Assembly (NCBI RefSeq): GCF_001027925.1
Contig: NZ_LECT01000007.1
Location: 124,001-188,000, forward strand
DNA from: Rhodopirellula islandica
Lineage (GTDB): Bacteria > Planctomycetota > Planctomycetia > Pirellulales > Pirellulaceae
DNA length: 64,000 nt
Direction of reading: 5' to 3'
A program made the translations under genes and the position numbers. The notes below the pieces were generated by a model. It was given only the letters and a program-made list of their open reading frames with translations, was not told where the DNA came from and ran no database searches. Shown here piece by piece: positions 1-7,125 of the stretch (position 1 is the stretch's first letter; each line of letters begins with the position of its first letter).

Positions 1-263
1 ATTGGCGAGGGTGACTCACCCACCCAGTGTTCAATGTCCAGCGATGGGGCGGGCGACCCAATGGTCAACACCTTGGGGGCCTCCTGGGCGGTTTCTTTCG
101 AAGGCTGTTTCGCCGGTTTTTCGTCGCCGGGACTCGCTTTGGCCGCGACCAGCTTCTTGGCTTCCACGGGCGGGGGCGTTGTGCGGTCGTCCCCCTTGGC
201 AATCCCGCCGGTACCAATCACAAAGCAACAAACAAACACACGAGCGGTCGAAGAGATTTTCAC
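1..263 (-). CDS. Exported redoxin/thioredoxin-like protein, N-terminal part only
   Basis: The gene runs off the left edge, so only about 87 N-terminal codons are visible. I start it at a GTG (263-261) with a GAGGA-like ribosome site about 7 bases upstream. Residues 1 to about 26 look like a signal peptide (KISSTARVFVCCFVIG), followed by a Lys/Pro/Ala-rich linker. Then comes LTIGSPAPSLDIEHWVGE, which resembles the opening of AhpC/TSA- or TlpA-type redoxin domains in planctomycete exported proteins (G-x-PAP-x-L). The CxxC-type active site would lie outside the window, so the family call is an inference from this opening motif. It is divergent from the downstream IMPase-family gene. Confidence 0.55.
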   Translation of the reverse strand, partial: MKISSTARVFVCCFVIGTGGIAKGDDRTTPPPVEAKKLVAAKASPGDEKPAKQPSKETAQEAPKVLTIGSPAPSLDIEHWVGESPSP

Positions 264-363
264 GACGAAATCCTCGTTGGGCAAATCGGATGAAGAGTCA
301 GTGGGATGACTCCCTCACAATAACAGACTGCCGCCACCTCCAAATGCCGAATGAGACTCAAAA

Positions 364-1206
364 ATGTCCGAGAACGACCTGAGGCGGGCTGACCTGCTCG
401 AGACAGCGATCAAGGCTGCGAAAGTCGGCGGTGAGATTCTCCGTCGCTACTTTGAAAATGGCGTGATGATCCGCGACAAGTCCGTGGATGGGGGCAAGGC
501 TTACGACCTGGTCAGCGACGCGGACTTGGAGAGCGAGCAGGCCGTGGCGACGCTGATCCGAGAGGCCTACCCCGATCATGAATTGCTGGGGGAAGAAGAT
601 CTTCAGGACGGCGATTCCAGTGCGGAGCATTTGTGGGTGATTGACCCGCTCGACGGAACCAATAACTTCGCCCATCACCTGCCTCATTTCGCTGTTTCGA
701 TCGCGTACTACGAGTCCGGCGTTCCGATTGTAGGTGTCGTCTACAATCCGATTCGCAATGATTTGTTCACCACCGTTCAAGGGCAAGGTGCGTTTCTAAA
801 CGGTGAGCGAGTGCATGTCAGCGAGTCCTCTTCGCTGAACCAATCCATGATCGGTTGTGGGTTTTACTACGACCGTGGTGACATGATGCGTGCCACCTTG
901 GATGCGATCGCGGAATGTTTCCAAAACGAAATTCATGGCATCCGCCGGTTCGGCGCCGCTTCGTTGGACCTGTGCGAAGTCGGCTGCGGCGGTTTCGATG
1001 CATTCTTTGAATACAAGTTGTCCCCGTGGGACTTTGCCGCAGGAGCCCTCTTCATCACTGAAGCGGGAGGCCAGATCACCACCGCGACCGGTGACGCTCT
1101 GCCACTGGAAACAACCAGCGTTCTGGCCAGCAACGGGAAGGTCCACTCGGTAATGCTTGAGATCACCACGCGGCATGCTTTGCCGGACAACCAGCAACCA
1201 ATGTAG
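364..1206 (+). CDS. Inositol monophosphatase family protein
   Basis: 280 aa, the usual size for the Mg-dependent FIG/IMPase superfamily, which hydrolyses inositol-1-phosphate or related sugar phosphates in the cytoplasm. The metal-binding signature WVIDPLDGTNNF lies near residue 95, with an acidic GEEDL motif some 20 residues earlier as the first metal ligand. The C-terminal signature SPWDFAAGALFITEAGG is also intact. ATG 364 is the first start giving a normal-length N-terminus; there is no strong Shine-Dalgarno site. Substrate cannot be told from sequence: histidinol-phosphatase-like and 3'-nucleotidase-like members share these motifs. It stands alone, with a long repeat downstream. Confidence 0.9.
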   Translation: MSENDLRRADLLETAIKAAKVGGEILRRYFENGVMIRDKSVDGGKAYDLVSDADLESEQAVATLIREAYPDHELLGEEDLQDGDSSAEHLWVIDPLDGTNNFAHHLPHFAVSIAYYESGVPIVGVVYNPIRNDLFTTVQGQGAFLNGERVHVSESSSLNQSMIGCGFYYDRGDMMRATLDAIAECFQNEIHGIRRFGAASLDLCEVGCGGFDAFFEYKLSPWDFAAGALFITEAGGQITTATGDALPLETTSVLASNGKVHSVMLEITTRHALPDNQQPM

Positions 1207-1212
1207 CGTTGC

Positions 1213-1553
1213 GGCGCAAGCCTGGACTGCTGAATGTTTGGGCTTGTGGCGGCCATGCGTTTGCGCAAGTTTTCATCCCGGTAAGGATGTCAGATGGTAG
1301 CCGTCGGTAAGCGATAGCGCCACCGATGGACACGCCCCCCACGCCGCCACACTCCATCCCGCCGTGGCCTTTGGCCACGGCGGGATGGAGTGTTTTTCTG
1401 GGGCTCGCTTTCCGGGGGGACGCTGCTACGCAGCAACCCCCGGCTACCATCTGAAATCCCTACCGGGATGAAGAAAGACAGAAGCCGGAAGAAAAATTGC
1501 ATTCGCGATCAGAACGCCAAAAGCAAACATTTCGCAGCCCAGCGCAAGCCCAA
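1213..1553. repeat. Family C nested palindromic repeat, full-length copy
   Basis: An imperfect palindrome of about 340 bp. The outer arms hold related text (GCGCAAGCC..GCTGAATGTTTG at the left, the inverse of CAAACATTTCGCAGC at the right). The middle arms are TTTCATCCCGGTAAGGATGTCAGATGGTAGCC-like (1271-1302) and the inverse ending in TACCGGGATGAA (1442-1473). The centre is a perfect hairpin, CCATCCCGCCGTGGCC / GGCCACGGCGGGATGG, at about 1361-1391. Partial copies occur at 35530-35705 and 54545-54638. No coding ORF of interest is inside. The rest of the 1207-1752 gap holds only a family G fragment. Confidence 0.75.
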
Positions 1554-1630
1554 TCCCGCCCAATCGAAAACAAATTTTAGCGGAATGTCGCAAGCCATCC
1601 GGTTTTCCGGTGGTGGAGTTTCCTGCGATC

Positions 1631-1658
1631 CACCGGGCGGCTCGCGCCGCTCCGCTAA
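1631..1658. repeat. Family G short GC-rich repeat
   Basis: CACCGGGCGGCTCGCGCCGC followed by TCCGCTAA. It matches 17123-17150 with two differences. It is self-complementary in part (GGCGGC..GCCGC) and lies between genes both times, so it looks like a dispersed short repeat rather than coding DNA. Confidence 0.55.
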
Positions 1659-1752
1659 CAACGCGAAATTCGATTGAGTGGAATTTGTCGTACGCCCTTC
1701 CTCTATGTCACTTGTGCTTCCCGCGATGCATCACATTGATTGACTCAATCGC

Positions 1753-2619
1753 TCAGTCGATCCACCGTTTGGTGAGATCGCCGTAAGCATCGATGCGACG
1801 ATCGCGAAGGAATGGCCAGTGGGTTCGGACGACGTCCATGTCGGCAAGCTGGCAATCCGCGGAAACGATTTGGTCGCTGGAACAATCACCTTGCGAGAGG
1901 ACCTCTCCCCGGGGTGACGCGATGAAGGACGAGCCCCAGAATTCAACTCGGCCTTCGATCCCGACACGATTGGGGGCTCCCAGGTAGATGCCGTTGGCGA
2001 TCGCGTGGGCTCGCATCGCCGTCATCCAGGCATCGCGTTGGCCCTCGCCAAATTCTTCTTTCTCTTCATCGATCCAGCCGATCGCGGTCGGGTAAAGTAG
2101 GATCTCGGCGCCCGCCAGAGCAAACAGTCGCGCGGCTTCGGGGAACCACTGGTCCCAGCAGATTCCCACGCCCAGTTTGGCGAAGCGGGTGGGGATGACT
2201 TTGAATCCCAGGTCGCCGGGTATGAAATAGAACTTCTCGTAGTACAACGGGTCATCGGGGATGTGCATCTTTCGATACACGCCCGCGACGCTGCCGTCGG
2301 CATCGATCACCACGGCACTGTTGTGGTACACGCCCGGTGCGCGACGTTCAAAGAGGGGAGCCACAATCACGACGCCCAGTCGTTCGGCCACGGGTTGCAG
2401 GGCAGTGGTCGTTGGCCCCGGAATGGACTCTGCCAAATCAAAGTTGCCGTGGTCTTCGCTTTGACACGGGTAACATGTGGCAAACAACTCTTGCAAGCAG
2501 ATCACCTGGGCACCCTCTGCGGCAGCCTTCTCAATCCATTCAATCGATGCTTCGATCGACTTGTCTTTCGACCCCGCATCACGCATCTGAATCAACGACA
2601 ATTTGACCGAAGAACTCAT
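1753..2619 (-). CDS. aguB: N-carbamoylputrescine amidase (nitrilase superfamily)
   Basis: 288 aa, full length for this family. It should hydrolyse N-carbamoylputrescine to putrescine, CO2 and ammonia, in the arginine/agmatine route to polyamines. The nitrilase triad is visible: Glu in CLQELF (about residue 44), Lys in YRKMHIPDDP (about 117) and Cys in GVGICWDQWFPE (about 153). The stretch YRKMHIPDDPLYYEKFYFIP is characteristic of the carbamoylputrescine branch rather than general nitrilases. The start ATG (2619-2617) overlaps the start codon of the divergent bioD, so no separate intergenic promoter region exists. No agmatine deiminase is in the window. Confidence 0.92.
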   Translation of the reverse strand: MSSSVKLSLIQMRDAGSKDKSIEASIEWIEKAAAEGAQVICLQELFATCYPCQSEDHGNFDLAESIPGPTTTALQPVAERLGVVIVAPLFERRAPGVYHNSAVVIDADGSVAGVYRKMHIPDDPLYYEKFYFIPGDLGFKVIPTRFAKLGVGICWDQWFPEAARLFALAGAEILLYPTAIGWIDEEKEEFGEGQRDAWMTAMRAHAIANGIYLGAPNRVGIEGRVEFWGSSFIASPRGEVLSQGDCSSDQIVSADCQLADMDVVRTHWPFLRDRRIDAYGDLTKRWID

Positions 2620-3388
2620 GGCAAGTCTCTACTTTGTTACAGGAACCGGTACCGAGGTTGGCAAAACTTACTGCACCGCGAGGGCGGTGGAACGCATGCG
2701 CGAGTGTGGGCAGCGAGTGGGGATCTACAAGCCGGTGGCCAGTGGGTGTGAAGTGCGGGCTGACGGTGAACGGTATAGTGTCGATGCTGAAACACTCTGG
2801 CAAGCGGCGGGGCGTCCCAAATCTTTGCAGGCGGTTTGCCCGCAGCTTTTCATGGCTCCGTTGTCGCCACCTCGGGCCGCTGCTGAAGAAGGAACCCAGG
2901 TCGATTCGCAGCGATTGCGGGACGGGTTGGCGATTTGGTGCCAAGGTGATTTCGACGTCGTCATGATTGAAGGTGCCGGCGGCCTGTTCAGCCCGATCTG
3001 TGACGATTGGTTGAACATCGATTTGGCGATGGAAATGAAGCGTTGGGGGCAGCGAGAGGGGCACTCACTTCATCTGCTGTTGGTGGCTCCGGATCAGCTT
3101 GGTGTGTTGCATCAGGTGATCTCAACTTCGCGGGCGGCCGAATCCGCTGGGTTACCGATCGGGGGCCTGATTTTGAATCGCTTGGACGACACCGCGGATG
3201 CTTCGGCCCAAACCAACACGAAAGATTTGTTGCAATGGTGCGGTGTGCCGCTGGTGGCGTCGGTGGAGCAATCCGGTGGTCCTTTGTGCGTCTTTTCCGG
3301 TGTCAACGCGAGGGAAGCCGGGGGGGAAACATCCCGTGAAACCGAAGCGAGTGTGGAATTTTTGGCGCAAACGTCGTTTCGGCGTTGA
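2618..3388 (+). CDS. bioD: ATP-dependent dethiobiotin synthetase
   Basis: 256 aa from ATG 2618. It closes the ureido ring of dethiobiotin from 7,8-diaminononanoate, CO2 and ATP, the penultimate step of biotin synthesis. The P-loop YFVTGTGTEVGKTYC is right at the N-terminus (residues 4-18), which fixes the start closely. IYKPVASG provides the substrate-contacting Lys, and VVMIEGAGGLFSPI is the second conserved family motif. A TTG at 2603 would add five residues but overlap the divergent gene more. No other bio genes are nearby. The C-terminal 20 residues (EAGGETSRETEASVEF) are poorly conserved. Confidence 0.93.
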   Translation: MASLYFVTGTGTEVGKTYCTARAVERMRECGQRVGIYKPVASGCEVRADGERYSVDAETLWQAAGRPKSLQAVCPQLFMAPLSPPRAAAEEGTQVDSQRLRDGLAIWCQGDFDVVMIEGAGGLFSPICDDWLNIDLAMEMKRWGQREGHSLHLLLVAPDQLGVLHQVISTSRAAESAGLPIGGLILNRLDDTADASAQTNTKDLLQWCGVPLVASVEQSGGPLCVFSGVNAREAGGETSRETEASVEFLAQTSFRR

Positions 3389-3478
3389 CTTTGATTTGCC
3401 CCCATTGGTACCCCACTCTCACCGGCTTGGGGATTCCTCACGCCCTCCCACCTGTTACCCATCCAAACTTAGGTTTCG

Positions 3479-3507
3479 TTGACAAGAAATCGTTTGCGGG
3501 AATGATT
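3479..3507 (+). promoter_or_regulatory. Candidate sigma70-type promoter for the LRR gene
   Basis: A perfect TTGACA (3479-3484), a 17-base spacer and ATGATT (3502-3507) as a weak -10. An overlapping inverted pair AGAAATC / GATTTCT flanks the spacer. It lies about 150 bases upstream of the 3656 start. This is pattern evidence only. Confidence 0.4.
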
Positions 3508-3603
3508 TCTTCGCGGGTTCCGACCTGCGGAAGCTTTGCACTCGTTGCGACGGTTACTGGGTCAATCGTCTCAGCGTTTTGCTTCTCAACGAAACTTAAC
3601 TGC

Positions 3604-3636
3604 GCACCGGAGCGTCGTTTATCGGCGCTCCGGTGC
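3604..3636 (+). promoter_or_regulatory. Perfect 11-bp-stem hairpin in the 5' leader
   Basis: GCACCGGAGCG and CGCTCCGGTGC form a perfect stem around an 11-base loop, ending 19 bases before the LRR gene start. There is no T-run after it, so it is not an obvious terminator. It could be a leader structure of the LRR gene mRNA or a 3' end for bioD transcripts. Confidence 0.45.
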
Positions 3637-3655
3637 CAGGATACAACTCTTCTTC

Positions 3656-4711
3656 ATGTCATCGATCAAACCATCGGACGACGACCGAGAAGGCAAAGGC
3701 GACTCGATCGCTGACTCGCCGCTCCAGGGCGAGGAAGACGAACTGGGCGATGTCGTTGGAACCGACGACGAGGACCAGTTGGTCGAGCGAGCCAGCCTGA
3801 AAGAGCGGCTGGCAGTGTTTCTCACGCCCGTCAAGCTTGGCATCGGAATCGCCGTGCTGGCGATGATCGTGCTCGGATGGTGGGCCACTCGTCCGATCGA
3901 GGTTCCCAAACCACCGCCCAAGCCACCGGAGCCGGAAGAGCTTTTCGCTTTGCAGATCGAGCAGATTCTCGGCGGGGTCTCCACTCAGTTGCACACGCCT
4001 TCGTACCCGATTGACGATTCCAGTTTGCTGCTCATCCCGTTCGAGGAATTGGAAGCTGCCGCTGAGCAACGTCGCTCGGACCTGGTGGTGGATGAGAGCA
4101 GTCCGGCGTCGGACGATGCGAGCTCATCGGAGTCCGCGCCTCTGCCACCCAGCGATCGGTTCGTTGGGGGAGGAGAGGCAGCTGGCGAACCACTGGTGAC
4201 CGAACTTCCCAAGCTGGACACGGTCTTGATCGATGAGGGAGTGATCACCGACGAGGGCATGAAGACGATCGCCAAGATTCCGGAGCTTCGGCATTTGCGA
4301 TTGAGGCTTTCGCCCATCACGGACGAGGGTCTGAAGCCATTGCTTGGATGCGAAACGCTTTGGTTTCTCAATTTGCCGCACAGCAGGTTGACCGAAAAGG
4401 GAATTCGATCGTTGGCTGCCCTGCCAAAACTACGCCAGCTTCGGGTGGGATCCACGTTGCTAGGAAACGACTTGGGGCGAGCGCTGTTGGAAGTGGAGTC
4501 GCTTCGAGGGCTTCATCTGATCGGTGTTCCGCTCGGGGATGAAGGTTTGAAAGTGATTGTTGAGTTGCCGCATTTAGAATCGCTGTACTTGGACGATTCG
4601 GCGGTCACCGAGTCGGGGTGGGAGTGGTTGTTTCTAAACCACCCTCAACTGCACGTGCACATCAACCAGCGTCACCACGATCGAGACCCACACCATCACA
4701 AGCATGAGTGA
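3656..4711 (+). CDS. Membrane-anchored leucine-rich-repeat protein
   Basis: 351 aa from ATG 3656; an in-frame upstream start at 3536 would pass through the leader hairpin and is rejected. Order: acidic cytoplasmic N-terminus (1-50), one membrane helix at about 61-77 (LGIGIAVLAMIVLGWW), Pro-rich linker (PKPPPKPPEPEE), a Ser/Asp-rich spacer, then about five LRR units (for example ITDEGMKTIAKIPELRHLRL, LTEKGIRSLAALPKLRQLRV, GDEGLKVIVELPHLESLYL). The tail is His-rich (HHDRDPHHHKHE). The LRR type (xTDEGLxxL) is the one common in planctomycete surface proteins, probably for protein binding outside the cytoplasmic membrane. The ligand is unknown. Confidence 0.8.
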   Translation: MSSIKPSDDDREGKGDSIADSPLQGEEDELGDVVGTDDEDQLVERASLKERLAVFLTPVKLGIGIAVLAMIVLGWWATRPIEVPKPPPKPPEPEELFALQIEQILGGVSTQLHTPSYPIDDSSLLLIPFEELEAAAEQRRSDLVVDESSPASDDASSSESAPLPPSDRFVGGGEAAGEPLVTELPKLDTVLIDEGVITDEGMKTIAKIPELRHLRLRLSPITDEGLKPLLGCETLWFLNLPHSRLTEKGIRSLAALPKLRQLRVGSTLLGNDLGRALLEVESLRGLHLIGVPLGDEGLKVIVELPHLESLYLDDSAVTESGWEWLFLNHPQLHVHINQRHHDRDPHHHKHE

Positions 4712-4751
4712 CGGTGCCGTGGCGGGGTTGTGAATTGCCTGCGGCTTCGAC

Positions 4752-4797
4752 TCAGGAGTTGGCCGGCTCAGGAGTTGGCCGGCTCAGGCGTTGCCCG
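4752..4797. repeat. Short tandem repeat, 16-bp unit
   Basis: TCAGGAGTTGGCCGGC occurs twice exactly (4752-4767, 4768-4783), followed by a diverged third unit from 4784. The TGA stop of the RNase D gene (4786-4784 on the minus strand) is formed by the first three bases of the third unit, so the array sits exactly at the gene's end. Confidence 0.7.
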
Positions 4798-6082
4798 AAT
4801 CGGGCTCGCTTTCTTCCCGCTGAGGTGACCCTTCGCACTCGACGAATTCAAGCGGTTGTTGTTCGCTTGTGTCGGCGACTCGGATGGCGAGTTCGCCACG
4901 AAGAATTTTGCGAAAGGCGGTTCCGACGATGTCACCGCGCCATCCTTTGAGCAGCGATGGGGTGGGCGTTCCACGTCGCGGATCCAGCTCGTAAGAAAGC
5001 AGTTCTTTGACATCATCGGAATTACCAACGATGGCGGGTGCCAACTTTTGTTGTCGACTGATGCAAGCGATCGACGTGGAAAGGAATTGGCTCAACATCG
5101 GCGAAGCACTGCGTGAACGGCCGCGATTGCGACGCGGCAGTTGCTCGTCCGGGACATCTAGGGCAGCGGCAATGGCGTCGCCGATTTCTTCGTATTGGTC
5201 GTTGTAACCACGGCGTTCCATCCCGCGAATGTTGCGGATTTTTTTGACGTCGGGTGAGCCACGTTTCGCGAGCTCCACCATCAGATCGTCACGCATCACC
5301 CGCCGGGGCAATCGATCTTTGCTGCGGGCGATCTCTTCGCGCCACCGCCAAAGGTGACGGATGATCTCGAGTTGGCGAGGTTTCAGTCCTGAACTGCCGC
5401 TGACGCGTTGCCAGTTCTCGCTTTCTTCCGCGTCGATGACTTTCTGTTGAAGTCGATCGGTTTCTTCGTCCAGCCAAGCAACCCGATCCAGGGCTTTGAC
5501 ATCCGCGATCAATTTGGTGTGCATTTGTGCCAGCGTGGTCACGTCGTGCAAGGCGTAGGTCAGCTGGTCTTTTGTCAGCGGACGATGCCGCCAGTTCGTT
5601 CGTGTTTCGCCTTTGGGGAGGGTTTGCCCCACCAGTTTCTGAACCAGCGTGGCGAGCGAAGCCGGGTACTCAATGCCGACAAATCCAGCGGCCAACTGGG
5701 TGTCAAACAATCCCGCGATCGGACGGCCTGCGAATCGATAGGCAAACCGAATCTCTTCGCGAGCGGCGTGCGCGATCACGACTCGTTTGCCTGGTTCGAC
5801 TGTGTCGTCGGTCAGGATGTCCCAGAATGGCTTGGTGTCGCCAACGGTGTAGGGGTCGATCACCGCCAGGTGTTTGCCTGCCGCAACCTGGAGCAAGCAG
5901 AGCTCGGGGCGATAGCAGTCTTCAGAGACAAATTCGGTGTCGAAGCCGATCACGGGTTCGTCCGCAATGGCCTCGCAAAAGTCACTGAACTGCGAAGGCG
6001 TTTCGATGGAGTCGTAGTTCACCGCGGCAGATCCGGTGTCTTGTTGGGTGACATTGATTTCACGTAAGTTGCATCCCTGCAA
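4784..6082 (-). CDS. rnd: Ribonuclease D-like 3'-5' exonuclease
   Basis: 432 aa. The DEDD exonuclease domain is N-terminal: Exo I GFDTEFVSED, Exo II around VVIAHAAREEIRF, Exo III YALHDVTTLAQMH (the HDV replaces the common YxxxD form in spacing consistent with RNase D). An HRDC-like helical region follows (LKPRQLEIIRHLWRWREEIARSKDRLPRRVMRDDLMVELAK). In E. coli the enzyme trims tRNA and other RNA 3' ends. The first 20 codons are unconserved, and a GTG at 6022 (VNYDSIETPSQF) is a plausible real start. The C-terminal 90 residues are variable and acidic. It is divergent from the MfnB-like gene. Confidence 0.88.
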   Translation of the reverse strand: MQGCNLREINVTQQDTGSAAVNYDSIETPSQFSDFCEAIADEPVIGFDTEFVSEDCYRPELCLLQVAAGKHLAVIDPYTVGDTKPFWDILTDDTVEPGKRVVIAHAAREEIRFAYRFAGRPIAGLFDTQLAAGFVGIEYPASLATLVQKLVGQTLPKGETRTNWRHRPLTKDQLTYALHDVTTLAQMHTKLIADVKALDRVAWLDEETDRLQQKVIDAEESENWQRVSGSSGLKPRQLEIIRHLWRWREEIARSKDRLPRRVMRDDLMVELAKRGSPDVKKIRNIRGMERRGYNDQYEEIGDAIAAALDVPDEQLPRRNRGRSRSASPMLSQFLSTSIACISRQQKLAPAIVGNSDDVKELLSYELDPRRGTPTPSLLKGWRGDIVGTAFRKILRGELAIRVADTSEQQPLEFVECEGSPQREESEPDSGNA

Positions 6083-6173
6083 CGCTGATTGGATGAAGAC
6101 TGTAACTTGCCAGCCGCTTCGGGTCGATCCGATGGAACGGCAACCTGGATCAGAATGCCCCGGAGAAAATCAA

Positions 6174-6992
6174 ATGGAGTCGTTGTCACCCCGCCAGCGA
6201 TTGGTGTCGGATTGCTGCAAAGACCACCTTCCCGAGGCCGGTGACGCTGAATTGCTGATCAGTGTGCGGGATTTGGAGGAGGCTCAAGTGGTCGTCTCCC
6301 GTGGTGTTCAGATTGTGGACTTCAAAGAACCCTCGCGGGGTGCACTGGCGGCTTGCGACCCCAGCGTTTGGCGAGCCGCCGCCTTGCAATTGGCTGCGTC
6401 TCTGGTTGTTGCTGGGGGGAGCGTTCAGTTGTCGGCGGCGTTGGGGGAATCCGACACCGGGCGGGAGTTGGCGGGGCAGGTTCCCCGCGAATTCTCTTTT
6501 GCGAAAATCGGCCCCAGCGGGTGTCAGACCGCACAAAAACTGGCTTCGGTTTGGGAGGCGATTTGTTTGCCACAATCGGTGGAACTGGTGCCGGTTGCCT
6601 ACGCCGATCATGTCGCGGCGGAAACGATCTGTCCGGAACAGGTTCTGGAGTTGGTGATCGACTCGGGGCGGCGGCGGATGCTGATTGACACGTTCAGGAA
6701 GAATGGACGAACGTTGACCGATCATCTGTCTGTGGAGCAGTTGCGATCGTTGCTGAGAACGGCCGCGAACGCTGGCGTTTGGATGGCGCTCGCAGGGTCG
6801 GTTCGACTCCCGGAAAAGCAATCGCTGGTCGCGGAGGGCGTGCGTCCCAACTGCTGGGGCGTTCGCGGCGACGTTTGCGATCATCGAGATCGCCGCGGTC
6901 GGTTGGATCCAGAGAAAGTCACCGCCTGGCGGGATTCATGCGGGCAGCCCTGCGTTGCGGGGTCTCGAGAGGATGACCGCGAGAATTCGTGA
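6174..6992 (+). CDS. MfnB-like (5-formylfuran-3-yl)methyl phosphate synthase (DUF556/UPF0264)
   Basis: 272 aa from ATG 6174, which has a GGAG site 8 bases upstream; longer in-frame starts back to 6036 overlap rnd and add unconserved sequence. The fold is a TIM barrel. LLISVRDLEEAQ, then IVDFKEPSRGALAA, match the family's opening. The Lys in DFKEP corresponds to the Schiff-base Lys, and DTFRKNG holds the Asp-x3-Lys pair seen in the archaeal enzyme. MALAGSVRL and WGVRGDVCD close the barrel. In archaea it makes the furan precursor of methanofuran; planctomycetes carry methanopterin/methanofuran-type C1 genes, so a similar role is likely. No other C1 gene is in the window. Confidence 0.82.
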   Translation: MESLSPRQRLVSDCCKDHLPEAGDAELLISVRDLEEAQVVVSRGVQIVDFKEPSRGALAACDPSVWRAAALQLAASLVVAGGSVQLSAALGESDTGRELAGQVPREFSFAKIGPSGCQTAQKLASVWEAICLPQSVELVPVAYADHVAAETICPEQVLELVIDSGRRRMLIDTFRKNGRTLTDHLSVEQLRSLLRTAANAGVWMALAGSVRLPEKQSLVAEGVRPNCWGVRGDVCDHRDRRGRLDPEKVTAWRDSCGQPCVAGSREDDRENS

Positions 6993-7062
6993 GTTAGCGA
7001 ATCCTCCTGTCGGTGGGTTTTGGGGCTCGGAAGATCTGCTGCAGCAAGCAGCTCCGCAGCGC

Positions 7063-7099
7063 AAAAAAAACGCCCGGGCGCTGTTGGCGACCGGGCGTT
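7063..7099 (-). terminator. Rho-independent terminator of tig
   Basis: Read on the minus strand, AACGCCCGG and CCGGGCGTT form a stem around a short GC-rich loop, followed by a run of eight T. It lies about 27 bases past the trigger factor stop codon. The same stem lies downstream of the convergent MfnB-like gene but lacks a T-run in that direction. Confidence 0.85.
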
Positions 7100-7125
7100 G
7101 ATTCGTTCGAGGAACTGACTCAGGA

